From Malurus cyaneus samueli (Eukaryota; Chordata; Aves; Passeriformes; Maluridae), in assembly GCA_009741485.1 (NCBI GenBank), contig CM019218.1:39883358-39947357 (forward strand): a stretch of 64,000 bases of DNA, in the 5' to 3' direction. This document shows, piece after piece, positions 51,246-63,395 of the stretch. Each line of letters opens with the position of its first letter. Within the stretch, counting starts at the first letter, position 1. Under the pieces are notes generated by a model. The model searched no databases, was not told the origin of the DNA, and was given only the letters and a program-made list of their open reading frames with translations. A program made the position numbers and the translations under genes.

Positions 51246-54200
51246 ATTGAGCAGGCTCACCTGGAGCTTGTTAGCAGTAATCTCTAAGGCTGGAACAACA
51301 CACACAGGTATTGGCTCAAAAAGGCTGGTCTTCTAGCACAGTTTGCTTTGAAAAATCTAATAAAATGATCTTTGCAGAAAGGACAGATTTTTCTTTAATC
51401 AGAGGAATGTGTAATGCTAACCGATGCCATATGCTACACAAAAGGCTTTTCCTTTTAGTGTTTAGCTTCATGATACTGCAATTCTTTTTTTTTTTTTTTT
51501 TTTTTTTCAAAACTTGGATTTTTTAAGTATGCACTTTCCTTAGATGTTTTGTACTTAGCAATACTCCCCACTGTTGAATACCAGGAGAGTGAAAGATATC
51601 AAAGTGCAATAAGTGAAAGCTGAAACACAACTTTATTAGTATCAGAATGTGTATTTCATTATAATCTTCTGCTTTGCCATTTTAAGGTTTGAAAGCATTA
51701 ATTCATTTGCAATATTAACCTGCATATACATTTACTGCAATTAAACACCAGAGACACTGATTGCCTTAAAATGTGTACTGATAGAATCTGATGTAATTAA
51801 ATTGAGCCACATTGCAATGCAGAATGTTTCTGGAGCCATCAGTGACAAAAGTAATTGATAAATCAACCACTAATTGACTTGACATAATGAAGGTACTTTT
51901 AAGGTGCGGTGAGATTGTGTTCTAATTAGCTTTGTAGAGATAGAAGAAAGATTATCTTTACTGCAAGATTTCTGGGTAAGTCATGGTTTTAAACAAATCA
52001 GATAAATATGCAATTAATAAAAATGGTAAATGACATGGATTGCAATTCTGTCTTTATATAGAGAGAAATTTAGCCACATTCAAATGCTCAGAACTTTATT
52101 TCCTCATTCAGTCATTATTTCAGCAGATGTGGTTATATAAGATGCTGTGATTTTTAGAAAGTACATATATCCCCCTGTAGAGCAAATTTACAAAATGTGG
52201 CTGTTTCAAAAGTTCCTAAACAGCTATTTATCTTTTCAACTGTAATAGAATCATTTCCTGGAACCCCTTCTGCAAGTACCACGTTCCATGTGTTTTCAGG
52301 GTGATTTAATTTCTACATTACTGTCTACTCACTGTGAACAGATCTTGCTTTCTGCCAATTCTAGGAATGTTAAAACTAATTACAACACAAGTTTTTTACA
52401 GATTTTAGAAGAATAAGGTTTTAATTGATCCTTTGGAAACCGTTTAGAACTGAAGAGACGTGCAGATAAAACTTTTATGTGATTCCCATTTCAGTGACTG
52501 AAAGTGTCAAATATGCTTGCTGTTATTTCTCTAACTGTACCAGTTATCCAGTTTTCTTGAGGGGTCAGTTAAAAAAATCTCAATTATAAATTAAAACAGG
52601 TAACTCCTGACAATAAATTAAGATGTTTATTCTTGCTTAATCCATAAAATGGATTTATTTTAGGACAGGTTTGACTCCCAGAGAGCAATTGCCTCCAGCC
52701 CATTAGAAGAGAAAGAAATCAGGCTGTGCTGCACTGGAGGAGACCAAGTCTTCCTCTGATTTCCAGAAAGACCATTTCTCAGTGTCAGAGCACCTGCTCC
52801 AAATCCTTCACAACTCTGAGGGCTTTTTTTGTTTCCTGACTATTAATTTCTAAGTTGCTTGCTTTATCCTTCAATGGGAGCTGGTCTGTGCTTCAAAATC
52901 TTTTGATATGCATTCTCAAATACATGTTAAAAGCTTTGTAACAAAGAGAACAGAAATAGTTTTCAAACTGGGGTTTAACAAGTGGAATGTGATTTAATTT
53001 ATAAAAAGTGTGATTTAGATGAAATTTGAGAGAAAGCATTTCTGACATATGCTATTATGCTAATATAACGTATCAAAACACTGCAACCCACACCTTGCAG
53101 AGATTTTAGAAGACAGGTTTGACAAACATCTTTCAGACATGATTTTGTTATATTAAGCCTATTTCAAGGCCTGTAAAAGTAACAGGATGACCTAGAAATT
53201 TATTCAGGAGATCCTTTCAGTCCTATAGCAATGGATACATATCGGATACATTATGAGTCATATCACAGCAGAAATTACTTTCTCACCAATACAAATCTCT
53301 CTGCACAGTCCATAAAAAATAAGTCCACACAAGTGAAAGTTACTTTTACAAAAGTGTCAAAATCCTTAGATAAATATTGCACTTATACTATAAGCTCAGG
53401 TAAGGATTACATTTAGAGCACAGAAATAAATTCAAGTAAAATTTAAATGCCAGAAGCCAATACTCTTTCCTTAGCTATGTAACCCACAGCATCAGATGAC
53501 TTCACTACCTTTTATTAATTCCACTATCAAGCTACAAATTTTTCTTTTATTTTATACTTTTTTTTCCCTCTAATTCTTAGTTAATTTGTCTTCAGCTATC
53601 TGAAGGTACTTGGCTCATGCTGGTTTATTCCATACATATTGTTGTTCTCCAGATATCATAATAAACTTCCAAAACTTTTGAATTAATTAATTTAATAAGC
53701 TCCCAACTACAAATTTTTGATCCCATTTTCAACTAAAAGTCCAGGAATTTTGTATTTCTTATTTGAAATCAGAATTTCATCCAGAGTATCGTTACCTCAC
53801 AAAGTGTTCACTACTTTTGGTTCATCTATTTCTACATGAAATGTGTTGTTCTTCTCTGTCCTCCTCTTTTTTTCTGTTTTAGCACCTTCCCATTACTTTC
53901 TGTCTTAGGTTCCCATCCCAGATCTTCCTTATCTTTACACTGAAAAAGGAGAGAGCTTTAGTTGCACAAAATTCTGTTTGATTGGGTTATATGTGGAAGG
54001 TAGGAAAGGCAGAACAGAAACTTTTTCTGTTCCTTTTTCAAAGATGGCACAGCTTCTGAAGACTTTTATTGTTTTTATATTTCCCGGAATTAGAAAGATA
54101 AAAATAATCTAGATGTTTTGTCTTTTTTTTTTCTTAAGAAATCCTTGTTTTCTATGTTTAGGGAGTGATACATTGAGGCAGCATGAGTCATACATCATTT

Positions 54201-55189
54201 TATTTCTGTTTACAAAAATTGTTGTAAATTTTGCATTTCTGTGTAGTAATCTTATTACTTCGTATCTGTTCTAGTGTATTGTAATGATGCTTTGCTTAAG
54301 AGCTGCATTCTGATTAGTACTTTCCTAAAACTTTCAAAATCAATGTACTGACTTCATAAAATTGAGTCAGGGTTAAATAAACTAGTACAATAGTTTTATC
54401 ATTTTGGGGTTATGTGGCTTGATCTGTCTCTGAGACTGTTCTTTAGTGCCTTTAATTTGATAAGACTGCCATGTCACAGCTGAAATTGAAGTCAGAGGCA
54501 GCCGTTGTAGATGGATTGAGCAATATTCTCAGTTTATCTGAGAATTGATATAATTACATTAATTTCTCAAAGGAATATCAATTTACCCTTGAAAGGATAT
54601 AAAAATTCTACTTAGAGGACAGCATTTAAATATGCCAATCAATTCTACATTTTAATTACTTAATTTTTCATTGTTAGTTTTTTCTTCACTATCTGCATCA
54701 TCAGAATAATCCAGTGCCTCATTTTCTGAGCCAGCAAGGCTCAGGTTCAAATACCACAGCCACTGAATATGTGACATCAAGCCTTAAAGTCTTTTAATTT
54801 AACTTGCTGCACACAAGTTTGACTTCTTTATGGCTGCTTCTATCACTTAAATGAACACAGTCATTTGTTCAGAGTGATGCTTGCCTCAGGTGGTGGTCTT
54901 TTCACTTTTAATCTATGCAACAATACACTTAATCTTAGGGACAATTAATAAGCATTGTTAGCGGTCTCTTGTCACATTACTTCTACTAATATAATTTTAA
55001 GCAGCCAATTGAGCTATTTATCATAATTTACTAAAGGCAGTCTGAAAAACACAGATTTTTGGTGCCAAACACAAATTTCTTTTTGTCTCACTTATCTGGG
55101 ATGAGCAGGTGCAAATACCTTTTGTAAGCGCAAGTACTAAAAGAGTCCTACTTTTAGAAAATATCAAGTAGTTTCAAATTTTGAACAGC
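51243..55189. other. Unique non-coding DNA
   Basis: No gene recognised. A T23 homopolymer lies at 51485-51507. The stretch from about 51.76 to 51.94 kb is repeat-free and has several TAATTA/TAATTG cores (see findings). From 52.66 to 52.84 kb the sequence is locally richer in G and C, but without a coding pattern. Confidence 0.55.
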
Positions 55190-55191
55190 AA

Positions 55192-55565
55192 ACAGAAGGG
55201 GTACCCTCCAGAGGGACCTGGACAAACTTGAGGAGTCAAAACCACAAGAACCTCATAACGCTCAACACGAAGGGGGTTTATTAAGCTTATAAAAAAGTTT
55301 ATTAAAAATGTTATTAAAAAGAAGGAGAGTACTTTTTTATATGGTCATATAATGGATGACTAGGGAGATTAGATTTTAAAAGATGTTTAGATTAGACATT
55401 AGGAAGAAGTTCTTTACTTCAGAGAGTGGGTAAACACTGACACAGGCTGCTCAGGAAAGTTGAATGGGGCCCTGAGCAACCTGATATAGTGAGTGGTGTC
55501 TCTGCCCACGGAACTTGATAATCTTAATGTCCCTTGAACCCAAGCTTTTCTGTGATTCTATGATA
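55192..55565 (+). mobile_element. CR1 LINE, internally deleted
   Basis: Two CR1 parts in the right order flank non-CR1 AT-rich sequence. The first part, at about 55198-55270, has ccctccagagggacctggac, aaacttgaggagtcaaaacc and acaagaacctcataacgctc with aacacgaagg. The second part, from about 55360, has gatgactagggagattagat, a ttagattagacattaggaag block, then aagttctttacttcagagag and cactgacacaggctgctcag. It ends with gttgaatggggccctgagca, acctgatatagtgagtggtg, tctctgcccacggaact and tctgtgattctatgat. The several hundred bases that usually lie between are missing. In their place are about 85 bases with a repeated (gttt/gtt)attaaaaa word. Confidence 0.92.
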
Positions 55566-58500
55566 AATCAGAATTTTAGTCTGTGCATGAAGAAGGCATG
55601 TAGAAAATCTCAGTTCAGTCACTAGAAGAAAGTTCAAATAAGGGAGAAACTTCTCCTCAAGATGATGATCTGGAATGCAGATAGTTGAACACCTGATTCT
55701 TCTCACATATATATTTTCTCAACTCTAATTCATGCATTTCCAGTAAGTTGACTGAAGAGAATAGTAGCAGAGGGAAATGTCTGTTATATGCACTAAATGT
55801 TAGCAAGTTCTTGTTTCTTACATTTATATTCAAAGTGTTCAGTACCACAATAATACAATGTTCTTCATCCTTTTCCATATAATGTAGTACTCACTTTATC
55901 CCTTGTTCATGTCACACTTTCCAGCTGACTGATTTGTCTAGTGAGTATAAGGGATGATTGTCAGATTGAAGCAGCATTTATTTCCTGGTGGATGTGGTGA
56001 ACTGTGTACAGCAAATCTTTTGCTTGATCGGTGTTGACTTTCACAGATCTGTGCAGTGAACTGCTCTGTCAGTAGTCTAAATTGCTCTTTTATCATCATC
56101 ACTTCCTCTCTGGAATCCTGATGACCAAAGTCCCCTGTCCGTAAGTGGTTATGTTTACAATGCATATCCAAGTCATTGTTAAAAGCTCTAATTCATCTAC
56201 ACAAATTGTAAAAGTCGTGCAAGATGCTCTCTGAATCCAGAAACTGTGATGAGGTCTCAGGGTTAGTATTTTGGGGCATGCATGTTTGCTTCTGATTTTA
56301 AGTTTGGCAGGGGGCTGTCTTACCCTTAAATCCGGGTCCTGTCCATAACCAGAGAAGAAGAATCTCCATTTTGAATCAATCTCCTTGTAAGATTAATTAC
56401 AAGTAAGACTTGGTTCAAACTGTACAATGCAAACATTCTTTGTGAAGGATTGGCCTTAAAAGTGTTTGTCACTCATTTGGGGCAGGGATTATTTTTCTCA
56501 TTTTTCTAATGGAAAGTCAGTACTATGTTAATGATTAGATGCCAACAAAAGCCCTAAGATTGTGGCCTCTTTTCCAACACCTCTATGATATTTTCTTAGC
56601 ACCAGGTGATTAAATTTCCCTATTACCTTACATCTGTAAGTGTAAATTACAGTTTACAAATAAAGGCCAGAGCTTTAAATGATGCAGTAAAAGTCTGTAT
56701 TTATAACATTTTCAAGCATATTTTTCAAAAGCTACTGAGGTAAGAAGATTAACCTCAGCCAAATTCTGAATCTAAACTTTAAATTTCCTGGAGGTTTTTT
56801 TTTTTTTTTTTTTCTGTTCTGTATATTTAGTAGTCTCTGACAGATTGAGAGTGAAAAACAAATCAAAACCATGGACAAATATAAAGTCAGTTATAATTGC
56901 CAGTTTATTATAAGATAATGACAAGGTGATGACTGAGGTCTTTTCTTAACTGCTAAAAAATGTAACTAAGACATACAGTGTTTCTTCTGCATAGGTTTAT
57001 TAAATTCAGACTTCAAATCAAAAAATATTTGATCTGCTAAAGATTAATCACTGAAAGAGCAGGTAGGTATGAATGAATTCTAAAATGTTCTTTATCCAGA
57101 AGAGTGATTTCTTTGTCTATAATGTCAATTAGTTATTGTAGACTCTTTTGTCTGAGGACATCTCGTCACATTTATTCACTAATCTTTATCTGCTAATTAC
57201 CTGAATGGCAGCAAAATTCGTTTGCACATGTGAATTCTACTTTCAGAAAATCAACCAGAGTAGGAGCTGTTACAGAATATTTCTGAACTGATTATTGCAG
57301 TTAGCTTCCTGAAATATACCCCTTATGAAAATAGATACATATTTTCACCATCAGAATAACAATTGAAGCTTTGAGCCTCTGAGATGTCTGTAGATATCTC
57401 AGTTCCACAGAGGGCAAATAGGCCTGAACTGTTCTGACCTTTTTATTGATAAAATTGATCTTTTGTGTGTTTCCCTAACTGTTCACGCCAATGTACATTT
57501 TATGCTAACAGACCACTTATTCTTTTAGGATGTAAGAAATACGAATTTTAATATACCACAGTAGCCCCCTGAAGAAATAATCTGAACTGTTCAATACTGT
57601 GAAGTGGTGCAGTAGAGGATTTTCCTCAAGTGTGAGCCAGATGCATCTTCATTTATCAATACCAACTCTGAAAGCAGAAAAGGGAACTTAAGATCTTCTG
57701 TGAGGAAACCCTAAACCTAAATCTGAAGAAGAAAACAACATTCTGAATCCATGAATCTTCTTTACCTGTTGATGTGTAATATACTCCAATATGGAGAGGA
57801 AAGGAGGGAGCCTGGTTCTTCTGGTCACAACAGAAGGTCCCATTTTAGGGTTTTCCATGTCAGATAGCTCATGATGATGACAAAATACACAAAAATATTA
57901 AAAGTTACAGTCAAGCAATATGTTGTCAGCTGGAATAAAAGAGAAAAAAAAACTAAACACAAACAAAACCAAAAATCATAGAAAGCCAAAATAAAGAAAG
58001 AAAAAGAATGACAAATATCTAACTTTTTTCTATGGTTGCACTTCTTGTACAAAAGTCGTTTGTGATGCTTTCAGACTCCTCACTATGCCTATCATATTTG
58101 GCATTTCCCATTTTATATTTATTATTATTACTATTATATTTATTTATTTATTTACTATTTTATTCTTTTTATTATTATTTTGGCTCTGAACAACCTGTAG
58201 GTCATTTATGTCTCTATAATTTCATTGAGTAGAAGGGAATTTGGTTCATATATTTGGATCCCATCAGAGAGGAAATGAGACAGAAGTCTAACTAGAAAGC
58301 ACTGCTGTGGGCTAATGACAAAAGGTATAATAATCTTCTGATGCTTATGTATTAAAGTGGTTTAATATCTCTCTGTGATTTGTTCCATGAATCTTTATGG
58401 CCACTTCATACTTTAAAATATTGTCTATGATGGAAATATTTTAGGAAAATTGAGTTTGAAAACACACAGGTTACTATAATTTACTCTAAATTCTGCAGCA

Positions 58501-59737
58501 TCAGATTTCAGAAAATGTTTAAAAAATTACTGTCTTGCTCTGAGTCTTTTGTAAACAATTCTAAACTCTTGTATAGCACTTGTTATCTCAGAAATTCATA
58601 GCTCATTAATTAAGTTCAGCAACATTTCATGAGTCAACTAATTTTTGACACATCAATAAAATATTTTTGCATTGTATGATCAGGTTCCTCCAGCAGGTCA
58701 GTAATGAGACTAAATATAAGTATGGTCTCGTTCAGAATCTTAATGTCTTCGCATAATTCTCTCTCATATTAATACTTGTGAAGCATTCTTGCACCACAGG
58801 AAAATAAAGGAAGTGTTATTCTATTCCGGAAATGCAAAAAAGTCACTGTGAATTTGTACTGGGCTGCAGCTGCAGAAGCTTCTGCCAGGAGTGCTTGGTA
58901 GTACCAGAATTGTCTCCGGCCTGAGAAATATAAAGAGACATTAATAGTCCAGTCACTAATTTTGGATAAGTGCAATAATGCAAAAGAAAATTTAACTAAA
59001 AAAGAAAAATCTAAGTAAAAAACATTCTATGTTGAACAAGGACTTTGTAGGTGTCCTAGGGTGAAAAAGAATAAAATATTAACAGAAGGGAATATAAAAG
59101 GAAGTACACTGACAAACTATTTGGAAATTCAAAAATGAAAATTGGGAAACAATCTAAGTTAATATGTTAATAGTAAACATTTAAAATACAGGAATAAAAA
59201 CTGCAGTATTATGCTAAATGTGCACAAGTGTCCACACATTTTATAGTAAAATCTGAAACTTTTTAGTTATATGCAAATGAACTCTTTCTCTTACTGAACA
59301 GGCTGACTGAAAACTGTGATTTTACACAAGTTATCTAGAATAGGAAAAATATCCACTTGTTAACAGATTAAATTAGTGATGTGACGAGCAGTAATCATTT
59401 AAAATTAATATCATTAAGAATGTCAGTGGTATTTAGTGACTTCATTAAAGGAGTGATGACTCTGGATTGAAATTAATGACCAAACTTTTTTGCCTGTCTT
59501 ATGGCAGTAGCTGCTGTCTAACAGAACACCCCTTTATAAATGATAAAAAGTTCCTACACAAGTGGAACTAGTCTTTTGGAAGTACATAAAATGAGGGATC
59601 ACTGCAAATACAGCAGTTTTGATATTTCCTGATTATTTGCTTGAAGTTATTCTGTTTGTAATAAAGTAATAAAACCCAAGAAAAACAAGTGATACACCAT
59701 ACAGTTGCTCTTGCAGAACTAGTTTCTGTACTGATAA
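55566..59737. other. Unique non-coding DNA
   Basis: I find no gene. A T19 homopolymer lies at 56795-56813 and an AT-only microsatellite is listed separately. Open reading frames here are at most 77 codons and unrecognised. From about 59.35 to 59.55 kb the sequence is repeat-free with TAAT-type motifs. Confidence 0.55.
58112..58180. repeat. (TTA/TTTA)n microsatellite
   Basis: TTA and TTTA units alternate: tatttattattattactatt, then ttatttatttatttac, then tattattattttgg. Interrupted and decayed. Confidence 0.9.
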
Positions 59738-59920
59738 TGACATTGTATAGTATCTAACATCTCTCTGGCCAGTTCAGTTGTCCTGGCTGTGCTCCTCCAC
59801 AGCTTCTTGCTCACCTCCTCGCTGGCAAAGCATGGAAATCATTCTTAAGACTGATTACTGAATATTTAGCTTCTCTAGCAAATAAACAGACTTTTTACTA
59901 TATTGTTGTCACCTGAATGG
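59738..59920 (-). mobile_element. ERVL-type LTR fragment
   Basis: The + strand reads tgacattgtatagtatctaa, ctctggccagttcagttgtc, ctggctgtgctcctccaca and gcttcttgctcacctcctcg with ctggcaaagcatgg. These match, in order, the minus-strand form of the same LTR family as at 37333-37900, around and upstream of its promoter. Similarity fades after about 59850 (gcttctctagcaaataaaca may correspond to the 'gctcagcaataacta' part). Both the 3' end and the outermost U3 are missing. No internal viral sequence is nearby. Confidence 0.78.
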
Positions 59921-62900
59921 TCCTTTTTGATCACATTTTTCAACTCCAATAATACACTTCCAAAAAGACACCTTCCACTCTCAGAATCCAGCTCTGTTGC
60001 AATCCACTTCCTTTCCCTCAGTGAAAGGTTACTCAAACAACAATAACTATAGCGATTCTATTCTTTTATTTTTTACCACCTGATAGTAACTAATTTGAAG
60101 TAGTATGGTTAGTGCAAAAAACATTTAATTGGGGTTTTGTTTTAGCTAAAATAAACTACCAAGGAGGCCATAGTGGCTATAAATACTTTGCTCGTGTCAC
60201 TAAAAAGTATTCTACTGTAAAAATGCAAGGGTGACTGACCTGCTGTGCTTCAGAAAAGGTAAAAAAAATATTCTTGACTGATTCTGAACACGTACTTAAA
60301 AATTTGCAGTGGTTTGGAAATGTTTTTCTGCCCAGAATGTCTTACTGTTGTGCCTGCCCTAATTGAACCAAACATTTTTCAGAAAATTCAACTGTTTTTC
60401 CTGCATCTCACTATAACAGGGGCTTTATTCTAAATACATTCTCTTCTGTGGTATACATATGCTGTTCATACTCTCAGTTCTCATGTTAAAAATTTGAGGT
60501 AATACAGTATGTGGGAAAGCTCACATTAGGAAGTCATTCTCTAATTCAAATAATTTTGTCTTTCCTGGGTCATCTGTCTACCTACACTTTCGATTTACTA
60601 CAATTTGCTTTTGTTGCAGTGAGTCTAGAACAGCTACAGAGGAGAATAACCGCACAAACATGTCAAAACACAAAAAATACAGACTAATCAAAACAGTAAA
60701 TGACCGTGTATAGAAAATCCAGTAAATATTTAGGCTAATGACATGTGTTTCACACTTTTTCATTTTACAGAAAGCAGTAAGATTCAATAATTTAGGACAT
60801 GGAAAATATGAAAACATATCTCTGTGTATCTCTAATTCCTTTCTGGAATCTTGAAATCTGCTGAAGAACTCCAACAGTTTCACTGCATACACACATATAT
60901 ACAGCAAAAATAGAGCAGAACTGGAAAGACCTCAGACACATACTGAAGAAAAATTATTAAAAATGTTTATTTTAGAGAAAAAAATTAAAATAGAGTTTTA
61001 TGCAAAACCATGGGCTGAAATAGGTCATCCAGACTCCATTTCCCATTATATCTTTCACATAAAAGCAAATCACACAGAGTAGATAGCACAGATTAAGTTC
61101 ATATTTTATTTTACCTCATTCAATTTTTTTCTGTACACCAGTGTCCAAATTCCCTGAAAGTGAATCAGCAGCAAAGCCAGTTAAATAGGTTTCCTGTCAC
61201 TCAGTCTTTTATACTCTTCACTGGACCATGTTGACTTCTTAATGCTTAGTCAAGCAGCTAAGCACCTTTCTGAGATGATGAGGATCTGTCTGCCACAAGT
61301 TCTTACCATAAATATGTGAGGTCTGTTCTACCTGCAGACAAGCCTGCCAAATAATTTTGTATGATTAATAGCACTAGGAGGAGTGACATGGGATGACTAA
61401 ATATTTTACATCATCTGAAAAAAAAAAAAAGCAAAACTAGTTTTCTTTCAGAGGGTTTCATAAGTACTAACTGTTTTCTTGACACCACACACAGTTNGTA
61501 CTAACTGTTTTCTTGACACCACACACAGTTTATGGACTTACTTAGGAAAAAGCATTTCTATCAGACAATGACATTTTGACACTGACATAGCCTCCTTAAT
61601 TCTTCACACGTAGCCCAGTTTGACACCACCTTTTGAAAGCAATGTATGACAGTTTAAAATGAAAGTAATCTTTCAACAGCTTGAAACGCTTCTTTTTTTT
61701 TTCTTTCTCCTTGAAACAGAGTATGCAAAGAAGTAATGACAAAAAGAATTAATTTAAATTCTTCTAACATTTCATCAATTTAGCTATCCAAAAAGTACCC
61801 CTTCAGAAAACCTGAAGGTTTTATCAGTTATTCTTCCTCCAAAAGCAATTTAAATAGCTTACTTGAAGCTGCTCACGTGTGGATATTTCTCTTGTTTATC
61901 AGTGCTTTGGGTACATAGAAGCAATTTATTTATTTACTGAGGAAAGACATTTGTCAGGCTCTGATGAATATATACTTGTGGTATATATATACTTATGGGT
62001 ATTTATGGGTATACTTGAAGACTTAACAAGTATATCCATGATGTAGTTCATATCTTTCAGAACTCGGATTTGTTTCAGGATGTTTTAATATTTTAATGAA
62101 AAAGGTCGATTTTTTAGGAAAAAAAATGGAGTAAGTTTTGAGTTGCTAGCATTTTCCCTTTATTCAAAAATGCAGATGAAGTGGGCTCTTTAGTTACTAT
62201 AGTCAGGGACTTCTACTGAGAGTTTTATCTGCAAGCACTGCTATTAAAAAAGCTATGAGACTGCTCTGCCATGGGGAGTTAATAAGCAGGCACAGACAAA
62301 GAGGTGTGTCTGAGGGCAACATTAAAAAGAGAAAGTCTAACTAGACAAGTTCAAAACACGAACTTTCCAGATACATACAGATTTTGTGGGTGTAGGCTTT
62401 CTTGTAATGGACAGAATTTTAACTTTTCTCTTTATACTTTTGCTCAGCTCTTTCAAATGAAATATAGTATGTAAGTTCTTTCTATAATTTTAAACAGAGT
62501 TTCAATCTATTTTTGATCTCGGTTTCAACAAATTCCTTTTATACATGAGGCTTGTAGAAACTGATTTCAAAGAGATGAAACTCTCTCAGTTGCTAAGGAA
62601 TTCCTGAGCTCCCAGGTACTGATCAGATGGTGCAATAGCAATGTCAGCTAGGCTGAGTGAACCTAAAGACATTGCCATATAGAGGAACATGAAATTAATT
62701 CAGGCATCATGCCCCAAGCTCCAAAGCCTTCTTTCTGGAGCAATTCCAGTGAGGAACAGCCTTCTTCATAATATCACCATCCTTGTGCAACTGTTCTTCA
62801 CTGGAGTCATCCGTTTCCATCTCTGACCTGACCCATTCTCCTTTTTGCTTTGCTTCCACAGCTGATGACCCCTCCCTCACTCTCACTGACATCTCCATGA

Positions 62901-63319
62901 GATCATCAGTCTGGAAAGAATTCTTTCTAGGCCCTTTCCAAGCCAATCATCAGCACATCCAGACACAGGATCACAAATCAACCTATTTGTTTGAGGTTTT
63001 TTTTAGGAATAGACTCATTTTTAGAGCAAGCTCTCTCTTTCCAGAACCTGGCTCTGTTATCAAATCAAAGTCCATTTCCATATTCTCAGGGTGACCCATC
63101 ACATCTATGTTCATAAAACATTTTAGGAGCTTAAAGTTTTAGATGGGCTTTAGTACTTAAGCACCTTTTAATCCTTCAGTCAATTTATGCACAAACATCT
63201 TTAAGGAGATAAAAATGGCTTTGTTTCTTAAATGACACACATTTAAGCCTTCTCACTCTTAAATCTTTTGAAGTGGTTTATGTATTAAAATCACTAATAC
63301 CAGTATTGCTACTTATTCG
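59921..63319. other. Unique non-coding DNA
   Basis: No gene recognised. The N and its flanking duplication are listed separately. A TATA-rich patch with a repeated tatgggta word lies at about 61970-62012. From 62.7 to 63.06 kb the sequence is less AT-rich and open on both strands (79 codons minus at 62707-62946, 103 plus at 62783-63094). Neither translation shows a known domain. Confidence 0.5.
61464..61530. repeat. 33-bp direct duplication around a single N
   Basis: The 33 bases beginning gtactaactgttttcttgac and ending ccacacacagtt occur at 61464-61496 and, identically, at 61498-61530. The only ambiguous base in the window (N, 61497) lies exactly between them. This is the expected look of two contig ends that overlap but were joined without merging, so one copy is probably not real. 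Confidence 0.95.
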
Positions 63320-63395
63320 GTCTCTGGCCTTGGACACGCCACTTTTTGTGCATACCTGTTTCTCTGCCTCTGAAATGGAATATGAACATTGTAAC
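63320..63395 (+). mobile_element. MIR-like SINE trace
   Basis: tctctggccttggacacgcc acts as the MIR core segment (ccttgggcaagtcac type). It is followed after a short gap by ctgtttctctgcctctgaaa with tggaatatgaa, resembling 'tctgtgcctcagtttcctcatctgtaaaatgggg'. The order and spacing are right, but divergence is high. MIR-type SINEs are ancient in amniotes, so a heavily decayed copy in a bird is plausible. A 152-codon minus-strand open reading frame across it is not supported. Confidence 0.5.

Noticed and set aside
51024..51336. Opposing open reading frames with F/C or K/Q runs
   Set aside because: Both are read through the A-rich tract with the A40 homopolymer.
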